A DNA stretch of 64,000 nt from Cognatazoarcus sp050305135 (GCA_050305135.1 JBNLET010000083.1:13632-77631), one strand, 5' to 3'. Shown: positions 48,064-57,530, counted from the first letter of the stretch. Program-made: numbers and translations. The notes: generated by a model from the sequence alone, not told the origin.

Positions 48064-48666
48064 TCAAGCCTTGCTGGCCACGAGCGGCTGGACGCGAGCG
48101 CTGCGGGCCGCGTCGTCGGCGCTCATCGACTGCACGTCGCCGCTGACGATGCCGCCTTCCTCGATCAGGATCTTGCCGTAGCGGATCACGCCGCTGACCT
48201 TGCCGGTGGCATGGATCACCAGCTGTTTGCGGGCCGTCAGTTCGCCTTCGAAGTCGCCATGGACCTCGGCCACGTCGATGCACACCTTGCCCGAGAAGGA
48301 ACCCTTTTCGGCGATCCGGATGACGCGGCTGTCCATCGTCGCTTCGACGCGGCCCTCGACCACCAACGTGTCGCAATCGAGGATCTCGGCCCCCTTGAGC
48401 TTGACGTCGGGACCGACGATCAACTGGCTGCCGCCGGATGCATCGGTCTGGCTCCCGCCGCCCACTGCGGCATTTTCCGAGGTGCTCATCTTTTCCTTCT
48501 CATGGCTGTTGGCGGAATCCTGGTTGCTGTCGGTGGCGGCGGCGCTGTTGGCCGTGGCGTTCGCCAGCACCGAACTGCCGCGACTGCCGAGATTGTTCGG
48601 GTAGGTGGGACGACGCTCCGGGTTGCTGCCGGCAGGCTTCGCGAACAGGTTCTGCTTGTTGAACAT
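48064..48666 (-). CDS. Bactofilin family cytoskeletal protein
   Basis: ATG 48666, placed 6 bases after an AGAGGA site, gives 200 residues. A disordered, Ser/Ala/Asn-rich N-terminus of ~90 residues precedes a right-handed beta-helix of the bactofilin (DUF583) type: SQLIVGPDVKLKGAEILDCD, LVVEGRVEATMDSRVIRI, KGSFSGKVCIDVAEVHGDF, TARKQLVIHATGKVSGVIRYG and ILIEEGGIVSGDVQ. Bactofilins polymerise without nucleotide into filaments that place envelope enzymes. The FeeM-like gene follows 8 bp downstream. Upstream, a sigma-54 promoter with two GlrR-type boxes and an IHF site controls it (48722-48900). Confidence 0.9.
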   Translation of the reverse strand: MFNKQNLFAKPAGSNPERRPTYPNNLGSRGSSVLANATANSAAATDSNQDSANSHEKEKMSTSENAAVGGGSQTDASGGSQLIVGPDVKLKGAEILDCDTLVVEGRVEATMDSRVIRIAEKGSFSGKVCIDVAEVHGDFEGELTARKQLVIHATGKVSGVIRYGKILIEEGGIVSGDVQSMSADDAARSARVQPLVASKA

Positions 48667-48721
48667 GAGCATTCCTCTAGCTGTGAGATGGATACGGACA
48701 AGGACGCCGCTGGACGGCAAT

Positions 48722-48737
48722 GGCAATTGGCGTGCCA
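48722..48737 (-). promoter_or_regulatory. Sigma-54 promoter of the bactofilin-acyltransferase operon
   Basis: On the minus strand the sequence reads CTGGCACGCCAATTGCC, matching the sigma-54 consensus YTGGCACG-N4-TTGCW at all positions but the last. GG and GC doublets have the correct 10-bp interval. Transcription would start near 48711, giving a ~45-nt leader to the bactofilin ATG at 48666. Confidence 0.85.
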
Positions 48738-48756
48738 GCAAGGGAATATTTCACAG

Positions 48757-48769
48757 AATCAGTCTCTTG
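48757..48769 (+). promoter_or_regulatory. IHF-type site upstream of bactofilin sigma-54 promoter
   Basis: AATCAGTCTCTTG matches the IHF consensus WATCARNNNNTTR exactly. It lies 20 bp upstream of the -24 element on the strand opposite to transcription, the same distance and orientation as the site upstream of the BON promoter. It would bend DNA to bring the upstream boxes to the polymerase. Confidence 0.7.
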
Positions 48770-48813
48770 TCGCCCTCGTTGGTGTCATGCGTGGAATGCT
48801 TCACGCCGGCTTT

Positions 48814-48831
48814 TGTCGCTTCAAGGCGACA
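48814..48831. promoter_or_regulatory. GlrR-type box, proximal (bactofilin promoter)
   Basis: TGTC-GCTTCAAGGC-GACA is a perfect match to TGTC-N10-GACA, the motif bound by GlrR at enterobacterial glmY. Its near edge is 77 bp upstream of the -24 element, the same distance as the proximal box at the BON promoter. Confidence 0.75.
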
Positions 48832-48882
48832 GCAGGATCGGCCCATCCGGCGCATTGCCGCTCTGGCTATGGCTTTGGCAGG

Positions 48883-48900
48883 TGTCGCCAATACACGACA
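48883..48900. promoter_or_regulatory. GlrR-type box, distal (bactofilin promoter)
   Basis: TGTC-GCCAATACAC-GACA is a perfect TGTC-N10-GACA box, extended to a 7-bp dyad (GGTGTCG...CGACACC). It is 69 bp from the proximal box centre to centre, about 6.5 helical turns, and about 120 bp upstream of the glrK start. Confidence 0.75.
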
Positions 48901-49019
48901 CCTGGGCCGCGTGGCTGCGTTGCATTTACTTACTTTGCGCCGATTGGCCGATTTCCTAAACTCGCGGGCATACAATTGACGCCCCGCCGCTCGTTGACGC
49001 CCGCCGCTGCCGGGTCCGG

Positions 49020-50432
49020 ATGCCAAGCCCCTCCTTTCGCCAGTACCTTCTGCTCGCCTTCCTGCTGATCGTCGCGGTGCTGACCGCCGCCGCCATGCAG
49101 GGCGTCTCGGTGCTGGAGGACTTCGCCAGCCGCAGTCGCGGTGCGGCCGGCGACGCGCTGCGGCTGTCGAGGGTGGTGCAGCTGCTCGGCGAACGCGCCG
49201 TGGACATGACCCGCAGCGCGAGGCAATACCATCTGCTCGGCGAACCGGCGCTCTACGAGCGCTTCGCGGCCAGCCGCTCGGAAGCGATGGAGGCGATCGG
49301 CGGTCTCGGTCAACTGGTCGCGATCGACGTCACGCCGATCCTGCCCTCGCTCAACGACTGGCGCGCCAGTGCGGACCTGGTGGACGGCATGCTGGCCAGC
49401 GGTGCCGACGACGACACCTTGTCCGCCGAGTTGAACCGCCTGGCCGCGATCGGCGGCCTGGTCTCGGGCGCCGCACGGCAGGCGATTGAGCGCCACAACC
49501 AGGGCCTGTTCGAGGCGCTCGACGCCAACCGGGCGCGGGTCGCGAGCCAGGTCTTCGCCGCGGTCGTGGTCAGCATTCTGCTGGCGATCGGTTTCGGCGC
49601 CTGGCTGGTGCGCTCGCTCGGGCGTCTCGAGAAGGCCATCGAGGCACTCGGCGACGGCTACTCGGACCAGCCGGTGCGGGTCGGCGGTCCGCGCGACCTG
49701 CGCCAGGTCGGCGAGCGGCTGGAATGGCTGCGCGAGCGCTTGAACGAACTGGAGTCCGATCGGGTGAGGGTGCTGCGACACGTCTCGCATGAATTGAAGA
49801 CACCGCTGGCTGCAATGCGCGAGGGCGTGGCGCTGCTGGACGATCGGGTGCTCGGCCCGCTGGTGCCGGCGCAGCGAGAGGTGGTCGATATTCTGAAGCA
49901 CAACTGCGCCACGTTGCAGACGCGCATCGAGGCGCTGCTGGGCGTCAACGCGGCCGCCTTCGATGCGCGCCGGCTGAGCCTGACGACGGTCGAACCCGTC
50001 GTCCTGCTGCGATCGGTGGTCGAGGAACAGGCGCTGCAGATCCAGCAGCGCAGGCTGGAGGTTTCGGTCGAGGGCAGCGGCGATCCGATTGAGGCCGATG
50101 CCGAGAAGCTTGCGCTGACCATGTCCAATCTGCTCGCCAATGCCGTGGCCTTCAGCCCGGAGGGTTCGCTGATCCGGCTGGTGGCCCGGCGCAACGGCCG
50201 TCGCCTGATGCTCGACTGCATCGATGAGGGGCCGGGCGTCGCGCCGGAGGATGCGCAGCGAATCTTCGATCCCTTCTTCCGTGGCTCGCTGCAGCCGCAG
50301 GGGCGCGAGAACGGTACCGGCATCGGACTGTCGATCGTGCGCGAATACGCCCGTGCCCACGGCGGCAGCGTGATGCTGGTGCCGGCCAGCCTGGGTTGCC
50401 ATTTCAGGGTCGAATTGCCTTATGCACGCTGA
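49020..50432 (+). CDS. glrK: Sensor histidine kinase GlrK (QseE)
   Basis: The 470-residue protein has two membrane helices (YLLLAFLLIVAVLTAAAM near the start; VFAAVVVSILLAIGFGAWLV near 180) with a helical periplasmic region between, HAMP, HisKA (RHVSHELKTPLAAMREG) and an ATPase domain (NLLANAVAFSP, DEGPGVAP, NGTGIGLSIVREY). Sequence of HisKA and the gene order kinase-lipoprotein-sigma-54 activator match glrK-qseG-glrR (qseE-qseG-qseF). In enterobacteria GlrK senses envelope state and phosphorylates GlrR. The next gene begins inside its last 11 bp. It is divergent from the bactofilin operon. Confidence 0.9.
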   Translation: MPSPSFRQYLLLAFLLIVAVLTAAAMQGVSVLEDFASRSRGAAGDALRLSRVVQLLGERAVDMTRSARQYHLLGEPALYERFAASRSEAMEAIGGLGQLVAIDVTPILPSLNDWRASADLVDGMLASGADDDTLSAELNRLAAIGGLVSGAARQAIERHNQGLFEALDANRARVASQVFAAVVVSILLAIGFGAWLVRSLGRLEKAIEALGDGYSDQPVRVGGPRDLRQVGERLEWLRERLNELESDRVRVLRHVSHELKTPLAAMREGVALLDDRVLGPLVPAQREVVDILKHNCATLQTRIEALLGVNAAAFDARRLSLTTVEPVVLLRSVVEEQALQIQQRRLEVSVEGSGDPIEADAEKLALTMSNLLANAVAFSPEGSLIRLVARRNGRRLMLDCIDEGPGVAPEDAQRIFDPFFRGSLQPQGRENGTGIGLSIVREYARAHGGSVMLVPASLGCHFRVELPYAR

Positions 50433-51032
50433 CACGATGCGTCTCCCGCTGGCCGCCGCGCTGGCCGCGCTGACTTCCGGCTGCGCGCTGGAACGCCAGC
50501 CGGCGGCGCCCGGCAAACCGGCCGAACCGGCGGTGATCGTCGAGCAGGCCTCGCCGACGGTGGCCGGCGACGTCAACATCCGCGCCATGCTGGCCTTCTA
50601 TCGCAAGTCGCGCGGCATGTCCCCGGCCGAGCTGACGCGCGAGCGGGCGGCGCTGCAGGGCAAGGTCGGCGAGCCGCTGGAAGCGCTGCGGCTGGCCATG
50701 CTGCTCGGCCACGAGCGCAGCGACCTGGTGCGCGCGCTCGGCCTGCTCGACGACGTCGCCCGCGCCGACAGTCCGCAGGCACTGGCCCTGCAGCCGCTGG
50801 TCAGGCTGCTGGCGGACCAGTACGCCGAGCGGCTGAAGCTGGAAGCGCGCTCGGAGCGGCTGGCGAGCGGCCTGCGCGACACCGAGCAGAAGGCCGCCGC
50901 GGCGCGCAGCGAGGCCGCCGCCGCGCGCGCCGAGGCCGCCGCGCTGCAGGAGAAGATCGACGCGCTGGCCGAAATCGAACGCAATCTGCCGGGGCGGCCC
51001 GCCCCCCCGGTACCTACGGGAGGATCGGCAAG

Positions 51033-51036
<4 letters not shown>
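50422..51036 (+). CDS. qseG: QseG-like outer-membrane lipoprotein
   Basis: ATG 50422 gives 204 residues; an ATG at 50437 is also possible. The N-terminus is a lipoprotein signal (MRLPLAAALAALTSGC with lipobox LTSGC). Mature sequence includes NIRAMLAFYRKSRGMSPAELTRERAALQG and a long coiled coil (RDTEQKAAAARSEAAAARAE) near the C-terminus. Position between the kinase and the response regulator, together with the lipobox, identifies it as QseG-like; in E. coli QseG interacts with the kinase to tune its activity. Coding overlap with glrK (11 bp) and glrR (4 bp) shows one operon. Confidence 0.85.
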
Positions 51037-52433
<1,397 letters not shown>

Positions 52434-52477
52434 AACCTGCCGCAAGATCAAACGCTTGCGGGAGTGCCGCGGCAGCC

Positions 52478-52495
52478 TGTCGTGAATCGGCGACG
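52478..52495. promoter_or_regulatory. GlrR-type box, proximal (BON promoter)
   Basis: TGTC-GTGAATCGGC-GACG matches TGTC-N10-GACA with one mismatch. Its near edge is 77 bp upstream of the -24 element, exactly the spacing of the proximal box at the bactofilin promoter. Confidence 0.65.
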
Positions 52496-52539
52496 GTGTC
52501 GCGCCGCCGCGGCCCGCCGGGCAACCTGGCGCCGCCCTG

Positions 52540-52552
52540 CAAGGCATTGATT
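52540..52552 (-). promoter_or_regulatory. IHF-type site upstream of BON sigma-54 promoter
   Basis: On the minus strand AATCAATGCCTTG matches WATCARNNNNTTR exactly. It is 20 bp upstream of the -24 element and antisense to transcription, as at bactofilin. Confidence 0.7.
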
Positions 52553-52571
52553 CATTGAAGTTTTAGAGAGT

Positions 52572-52587
52572 TGGCACGACTCTCGCA
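52572..52587 (+). promoter_or_regulatory. Sigma-54 promoter of the BON-domain gene
   Basis: TTGGCACGACTCTCGCA matches YTGGCACG-N4-TTGCW with a single mismatch in the -12 element (TCGC). Start of transcription is expected near 52598, about 38 nt before the GTG at 52636. The site lies 138 bp after the glrR stop. Confidence 0.8.
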
Positions 52588-52635
52588 AAGGTGCAGCGAC
52601 TGTTTTCGCGGGCTTGCGCCCGGAGGATGCTGCAC

Positions 52636-52968
52636 GTGTATCGGCACCGTGTCATTGCGAGGATCCTGACCACCACGGCCCTGGCCTTTGCGATAGGTCC
52701 GAACGCCATGGCGGACGAACTCGCGGCGCTGCAGCCGCGCGTCGATGCCTCGCTGGACGCCGCGATCAACGGCAAGGTGGCGGCGGCCCTGATGTCCGAT
52801 CGAGGCCTGCTCGGGGCGCGCATCGACGTCGATACCCGTAACGGCATCGTCAGCCTGGACGGCACCGTGGCAGCCGAGCACGAGCTGCGCCGCGCGCTCG
52901 AGATCGCTTCCCGCGTCGAGGGCGTGCGCCAGGTCGACAACCAGTTGCAAGTCGTGCCGTCGCGCTGA
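52636..52968 (+). CDS. Periplasmic BON-domain protein
   Basis: I choose GTG 52636, 9 bases after a GGAGG site; ATG 52627 directly abuts that site and is less likely. The 110-residue product has a signal peptide (ARILTTTALAFAIGPNAMA) and a BON domain (VAAALMSDRGLLGARIDVDTRNGIVSLDGTVAAEHELRRALEIASRVEGVRQVDNQLQV) as in OsmY, a periplasmic protein induced by osmotic and envelope stress. The sigma-54 promoter and GlrR boxes upstream predict induction by GlrR. Confidence 0.85.
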   Translation: MYRHRVIARILTTTALAFAIGPNAMADELAALQPRVDASLDAAINGKVAAALMSDRGLLGARIDVDTRNGIVSLDGTVAAEHELRRALEIASRVEGVRQVDNQLQVVPSR

Positions 52969-53084
52969 GGCGTGTTTTTTTTCGCGCCGCGCCGGATTCG
53001 TCGCCGCGGCCGAACCGATTCGTTTGTGAGGTGCCGGGTCCGTCGAGCAGCGGATCCGTTATCGGGAGTGAGCGGCGATGCCGG

Positions 53085-54863
53085 TCATTCCCGCTTTTTT
53101 TGCGCGGAGCCGGCGCCGGTGAACTGCATCCGGGCGAGGCGTGCGTAGAGACCGTCGAGCAGCATCAGACGCTCGTGGTCGCCGATCTCGACGATCCGTC
53201 CGCCGTCCATGACCACGATCCGGTCGGCCTGGCGGACCGTCGCCAGGCGATGGGCGATGACCAGCGTGCTGCGGTTCTTCATCAGCTCCCCGAGCGCCGC
53301 CTGCACCAGGCGCTCGCTTTCCGCATCGAGCGCCGAGGTGGCCTCGTCGAGCAGCAGGATCGGGCGGTCGGCAAGGATCGCCCGCGCGATCGCGATGCGC
53401 TGGCGCTGGCCGCCCGACAGGCGGACGCCGCGCTCGCCGAGCTGGGCGTCTAGGCCGTCCGGCAGCCGTTCGATGAACTCCAGCGCGTGGGCCGCCCGGC
53501 AGGCTTCGAGCACCGCCGCCGGCTCGGCATCGGGCCGCGCGTAGCGCACGTTCTCCAGCACGCTGTCGGCGAAGATCACCGGTTCCTGCGGCACCAGCGC
53601 GATGCTGGCGCGCACCTCGGCCGGATCGGCGCGGGCGATGTCCACGCCGTCGATCAGGATCCGACCCAGGCCGGGGTCGTAGAAGCGCAGCAGCAACTGG
53701 TAGAGCGTGCTCTTGCCGGCGCCGGACGGCCCCACCAGCGCTACCGTCTCGCCGGCCGCGATCTCCAGGCTGACATCGGACAGGGCAGGCTGGCCGCTGC
53801 GGCCCGGATAGGTGAAGCCGACGCCGCGCAGGCTGAGCGCCCGGCTGGTGCGCGGCGGCAGCGGCAGCGGAGCGGCGACGCGGCTTATCGCCGGGCGTGC
53901 GGCGAGCAGTTCGATCAACCTTTCGGTGGCGCCCAGCGCTCGCTGCAGGTCGCCCCAGACCTCGGACAGCGCACCGACCGAGCCGGACAGCAGCGCGGCG
54001 TAGAAGATGAAGGCCGACAGTTCGCCGGCGGAGATGCGGCCGTCGAGCACGTCGTGGCCGCCGATCCACAGGATGAAGGCTACCGCCGCGAAGACCAGCA
54101 GCATCACCGCGGCGACCAGCATCGCGCGGGTGCGGATGCGCAGGCGGGCGGTGTCGAAACTGGCCTCGACGCGAGCGGCGAAATCCTGCCGATCGATGTC
54201 CTCGTGGCCGTAGGCCTGCACCAGCCGGATCTCGTGGATCGTTTCGTCGATGCGGTTGCCGAGTTCCGCCAGGCGGTCCTGGCTCTGCCGTGCCAGCCGG
54301 CGCACGCGGCGGCCGAAGAGCAGGATCGGCACCACCACCAGCGGTACGCCGGCCAGCGTCAGCAGCGCCAGCTTCAGGCTGGTGGTGAGCAGCATCGCCA
54401 GCGAACCGGCCATCAGCAGCAGGTTTCGCAGCGCGACCGACAGGCTGGAGCCGACCACGCTCTCGATCTGCGCGGTATCGCCGGTCAGGCGCGAGATCAC
54501 GTCGCCGGTACGGCCGGCCTCGAACCACGACGGCGGCAGCGCGAGCAGATGGTCGAATACCCGCCGGCGCAGGTCGGCGGTGATGCGCTCGCCGAGCCAG
54601 GAGACGTTGTAGAAGCGCGCGTAGGTGGCCGCGGCGAGCAGCGCGATGATCGCCAGCATCTGCAGCAGCGCGCGGTCCAGCCAGGCCGGGTCGGCGGCCG
54701 AGAAGCCGCGGTCGATCACCATCCGCAAGCCCTGTCCGATGGCCAGCATCGAGGCGGCCGCCAGCAGCAGGGCCAGCGCCGCGGCGATCACGCGCAGGCG
54801 GTGCGGGCGGACCAGGTCGGCGAGCAGGCGCGCCGCCTGGCGGGCCGGGGTCGGAATGGACAT
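53085..54863 (-). CDS. MsbA/LmrA-type ABC exporter (fused permease and ATPase)
   Basis: The 592-residue protein has six membrane helices in the first ~330 residues, with the coupling stretch FDHLLALPPSWFEAGRTGDVISRL, and an ABC ATPase with Walker A GPSGAGKSTLYQ, Q-loop, signature RLSGGQRQRIAIARAIL and Walker B ILLLDEATSALD. Length and fusion order match MsbA-like half-transporters that act as dimers to export lipids or hydrophobic compounds. The substrate is not identifiable; it lies apart from lipid A genes. It is divergent from the MAPEG gene, 79 bp between. Confidence 0.9.
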   Translation of the reverse strand: MSIPTPARQAARLLADLVRPHRLRVIAAALALLLAAASMLAIGQGLRMVIDRGFSAADPAWLDRALLQMLAIIALLAAATYARFYNVSWLGERITADLRRRVFDHLLALPPSWFEAGRTGDVISRLTGDTAQIESVVGSSLSVALRNLLLMAGSLAMLLTTSLKLALLTLAGVPLVVVPILLFGRRVRRLARQSQDRLAELGNRIDETIHEIRLVQAYGHEDIDRQDFAARVEASFDTARLRIRTRAMLVAAVMLLVFAAVAFILWIGGHDVLDGRISAGELSAFIFYAALLSGSVGALSEVWGDLQRALGATERLIELLAARPAISRVAAPLPLPPRTSRALSLRGVGFTYPGRSGQPALSDVSLEIAAGETVALVGPSGAGKSTLYQLLLRFYDPGLGRILIDGVDIARADPAEVRASIALVPQEPVIFADSVLENVRYARPDAEPAAVLEACRAAHALEFIERLPDGLDAQLGERGVRLSGGQRQRIAIARAILADRPILLLDEATSALDAESERLVQAALGELMKNRSTLVIAHRLATVRQADRIVVMDGGRIVEIGDHERLMLLDGLYARLARMQFTGAGSAQKKRE

Positions 54864-54942
54864 GGCGGCAGTATGCCGCAGGCCCGGAACGCACGGCGGC
54901 CGACGCTATACTGGGCGCATTCGTCATTGCGGGGGAACGCTC

Positions 54943-55341
54943 TTGGCCGCCTGTCCGCTCGCCAGCGGCGTGACGCTGCTGATCGTACTGCTGATGTTCG
55001 CGACCGCGGCCCTGGTCGGCGCGGCGCGCAGGAGCGAGGGGATCCGTGCGCCGGCCGTCGCCGGCAGCGAGGTCTTCGAGCGCGCCTACCGGATCCAGAT
55101 GAACACACTGGAATGGGCCGTGATGCTGCTGCCCTGCCTGTGGATCTTCGCCGCCTACCTGAGCGATGCCTGGGCGGCCGCGCTGGGCGGCGTGTGGCTG
55201 GCGGCTCGGATCCGCTACGTGATCGTCTATCGCCGCGCCCCCGAGCGGCGCGGCAGTGCCTTCATGGTGGCCGCGCTGGCCTTCGGCGCACTCGGACTGG
55301 GCGCCGGGTTCGGCGTGCTGCGGCAGCTGTTCGCGTCATGA
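54943..55341 (+). CDS. MAPEG family membrane protein
   Basis: I take TTG 54943, with a GGGGGA site 6-8 bases upstream, since no ATG or GTG fits; 132 residues result. Four hydrophobic helices and FERAYRIQMNTLEWAVMLLPCLWIF with the Arg/Asn/Glu motif match the MAPEG superfamily (membrane-associated proteins in eicosanoid and glutathione metabolism). Bacterial members are mostly uncharacterised; some have glutathione transferase or peroxidase activity. Its stop overlaps the ATG of the depolymerase gene (ATGA). Confidence 0.82.
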   Translation: MAACPLASGVTLLIVLLMFATAALVGAARRSEGIRAPAVAGSEVFERAYRIQMNTLEWAVMLLPCLWIFAAYLSDAWAAALGGVWLAARIRYVIVYRRAPERRGSAFMVAALAFGALGLGAGFGVLRQLFAS

Positions 55342-56384
55342 GGCGAGGCGTGAGCAAGGCCTTGCTGCTGCTGGCGCTGCTGCCGCTGCTCGCCGGTGCC
55401 GCGGCGCCGTTGCCGGCGCTCGGCGTGCGCGCCGACGCGCTCACGCTGTCGGGCATATCGTCCGGCGGCTACATGGCGGTGCAATACCATTTCGCCCATT
55501 CGGCCAGCGTCGCCGGCGTCGGCGTGCTGGCCGCGGGCCCCTACGATTGCGCCGCCGGATCGGTCTGGGCGGCGTTGACGCGCTGCATGGCACCGCGTTT
55601 CTGGAGCCCGCTGCCGGATACCGAGACCTTCAACCGGCGCATCGAGCGCAGCGCCCGCGACGGCCTGATCGATCCGCTCGCCGGACTGGACGGGGACCGG
55701 GCCTGGATCTTTTCGGGCGGGCAGGACGAGACGGTCGAACGGCCGGTCGTCGCGGCGCTGGTGGCCCTCTACCGCAGCCGGCTGGCGGCGGCCGACGTGC
55801 GCTTCGTGACGCTGCAGGCGGCCGGGCACGCGATGATCTCGGTCGAGGAGCCGCAGGCCAACCCCTGCGGCACCTCGGCGCCGCCCTTCATCAACCGCTG
55901 CGGCACGCTGGATGCCGCCGGCGAATTGCTGACCCATCTGCTGGGACCCTTGACGCCGCCTGCCGAGCCGCCGCCGGAGCGGGTCAGGGCCTTCGACCAG
56001 CGTCCGTTCCTGGGCGCCGATCCGCTCTCGAGCGGCATGGCCGAGACCGGCTACCTGTTCGTGCCCAGCGCCTGCGAGTCGGGCGGCTGCCGCGTGCATG
56101 TGGCCTTTCACGGTTGCCGCCAGACCAGCGAGCAGATCGGCGAGCGCTTCGTGCGCAACGCCGGCTACATCGAGTGGGCGCAGAGCAATCGGCTGGTGGT
56201 GCTGTTCCCGCAGGTGCGCCCGGCCAACGGCTGGCTCGGCGGCTTCACCTGGCTGTTCAATCCGCGCGGCTGCTGGGACTGGTGGGGCTATACCGACGGA
56301 CGCTACGCGGCCCGCGCCGGGCGCCAGATTTCGGCTGTGCACGCCATGCTGCAACGCCTCGGCGAGGCGGCCGGCAGCCCCTGA
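55338..56384 (+). CDS. Extracytoplasmic PHB depolymerase-like esterase
   Basis: ATG 55338, overlapping the MAPEG stop, gives 348 residues with a signal peptide (ALLLLALLPLLAGAAA). The serine esterase nucleophile lies in TLSGISSGGYMAVQYHF near residue 44, close to the N-terminus, as in type 2 catalytic domains of extracellular or periplasmic poly(3-hydroxybutyrate) depolymerases. The stretches VHVAFHGCRQTSEQIGERF and VVLFPQVRPANGWLGGFTW are typical of the family, and candidate Asp and His are in GGQDET and AAGHAM. No C-terminal substrate-binding domain is present, so it may act on short oligomers or soluble esters. Confidence 0.85.
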   Translation: MRRGVSKALLLLALLPLLAGAAAPLPALGVRADALTLSGISSGGYMAVQYHFAHSASVAGVGVLAAGPYDCAAGSVWAALTRCMAPRFWSPLPDTETFNRRIERSARDGLIDPLAGLDGDRAWIFSGGQDETVERPVVAALVALYRSRLAAADVRFVTLQAAGHAMISVEEPQANPCGTSAPPFINRCGTLDAAGELLTHLLGPLTPPAEPPPERVRAFDQRPFLGADPLSSGMAETGYLFVPSACESGGCRVHVAFHGCRQTSEQIGERFVRNAGYIEWAQSNRLVVLFPQVRPANGWLGGFTWLFNPRGCWDWWGYTDGRYAARAGRQISAVHAMLQRLGEAAGSP

Positions 56385-56414
56385 ATCGCCTGTTCCGAAG
56401 CCTCGCCGGGCGGG

Positions 56415-56476
56415 CCGTGGGCCGGCCGGCGCATCGCCGCGCGTGCCGTGGGCCGGCCGGCGCATCGCCGCGCGTG
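56415..56476. repeat. 31-bp tandem duplication
   Basis: The unit CCGTGGGCCGGCCGGCGCAT (first 20 of 31 bp) is repeated twice in tandem (56415-56445 and 56446-56476) between the depolymerase and DnaJ genes. It likely arose by slippage. It may serve the DnaJ promoter region but no motif is evident. Confidence 0.75.
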
Positions 56477-56534
56477 CTCGCACCGGCCGTGGCATCATGG
56501 GCGCCCTTGCACCGAGTCCGCAGCCGCATCGATC

Positions 56535-57530
56535 GTGTCAGAGCAGCTTTTCGACCCCTACGGCATCCTCGGCATCGGCCGGGACGCCGATCCGGCGTCC
56601 ATTCGGCGCGCCTTCCGGCGGCTGGCGATGCGCTGGCACCCGGACCGCAATGACGATCCGCAGGCAACCGAGCGCTTCAAGCAGATCCGCGCGGCCTTCG
56701 ACTGGCTGACCGGCGACGACGACCGGGCGACGGCCCGGGACGAGGACGAGGCGGACGCGGCGCGCGGCGCGGACCGGCACGAGGAACTGGAGCTGACGCT
56801 CGAGGAGGCGATGCTGGGCTGCGACAAGCCGTTCACGCTGCGCCGCCAGCAGCCGTGCCCGGCCTGCGACGGCGAGGGCATGGTGGCGCTGCGCCATACC
56901 CGCATGTGCGAGGTCTGCCACGGCAGTGGCAAGGTGCGCACGACGCTGGGCCTGGAGAAATGCCACATCTGCAGCGGGCGCGGCTTCGTGCAGCGTGCCG
57001 CCTGCGAGGACTGCTGCGGCAGCGGCCACGTCCAGGCCGATCGCGAAGTGACCGTGCACGTCGCCGCCGGCATGCTGCCCGGCGAGGTGCTGCGACTGAA
57101 GGGTCTCGGCCACGAGGCGGAAGGCGAGGGCGAGGCCGGCACGCTGTTCCTGACGCTGCGGCTGCGCGACGACGGCATGTTCCGTCTGCAGGGGCGCGAC
57201 ATCCACGTCGACCAGCCGGTCGGCATGCTGCGCCTGCTGGCGGGCGGACGGTTGTCGCTGGCCGGTCCGCTGGGGCCGATCCTGTTCGATCTGGCGCCCG
57301 GCGCGGGCACCGAACTGCGGCTGCCCGGACGCGGCTTTCCGGGGCGCGGCGGCGATCTGGCGAGCGCTGGCGATCTGGTCGTGACGCTGCAGCCGTGCCT
57401 GCCGGAAGACCTGGACGACAAGCAGCTAGGCGGCCTGGCGCGCCTCGAGGACGCATTGCAGCGCCAGCGGGAAAGGCATTACCCGGCCCTCGAGCGCTGG
57501 TGGCAAGCCTACCTGGCGAGCCGCGCCTAG
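56535..57530 (+). CDS. DnaJ-type co-chaperone with four zinc motifs and no G/F region
   Basis: GTG 56535 starts a 331-residue protein. The J domain (FDPYGILGIGRDADPASIRRAF) has the HPD motif in MRWHPDRNDD. Instead of a Gly/Phe-rich segment there is an acidic stretch (DDDRATARDEDEADAARGAD). Four zinc-binding CxxCxGxG motifs follow (CPACDGEG, CEVCHGSG, CHICSGRG and CEDCCGSG), then the two substrate-binding beta domains. Thus it is a type I-like J protein that lacks the G/F region. It likely stimulates DnaK on a restricted set of clients. No dnaK or grpE is nearby. Confidence 0.85.
   Translation: MSEQLFDPYGILGIGRDADPASIRRAFRRLAMRWHPDRNDDPQATERFKQIRAAFDWLTGDDDRATARDEDEADAARGADRHEELELTLEEAMLGCDKPFTLRRQQPCPACDGEGMVALRHTRMCEVCHGSGKVRTTLGLEKCHICSGRGFVQRAACEDCCGSGHVQADREVTVHVAAGMLPGEVLRLKGLGHEAEGEGEAGTLFLTLRLRDDGMFRLQGRDIHVDQPVGMLRLLAGGRLSLAGPLGPILFDLAPGAGTELRLPGRGFPGRGGDLASAGDLVVTLQPCLPEDLDDKQLGGLARLEDALQRQRERHYPALERWWQAYLASRA

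Larger units (their letters stand above)
48667..49019. other. Divergent regulatory region between bactofilin and glrK
   Basis: This 353-bp gap has no credible gene. It contains, in order from the bactofilin side, the minus-strand sigma-54 promoter (48722-48737), an IHF-type site (48757-48769), two GlrR boxes (48814-48831 and 48883-48900), and a possible sigma-70 -10 box TACAAT at 48971-48976 for glrK (no good -35 is visible). Short plus-strand frames here are shadows. The paired boxes could allow GlrR to act on both genes. Confidence 0.75.

Noticed and set aside
48971..48976. TACAAT as the -10 box of a glrK promoter
   Set aside because: The nearest -35-like TTGGCC is 21 bp away, too far for a confident sigma-70 promoter; kept only as a note in the intergenic entry.
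52446..52458. Second IHF-like site (GATCAAACGCTTG) between the two GlrR boxes of the BON promoter
   Set aside because: One mismatch to the consensus, and it has no counterpart at the bactofilin promoter, whereas the site at 52540-52552 is exact and positionally conserved.
52973..52982. T-run after the BON gene as an intrinsic terminator
   Set aside because: Eight T residues are present, but I could not find a convincing GC-rich stem directly before them.
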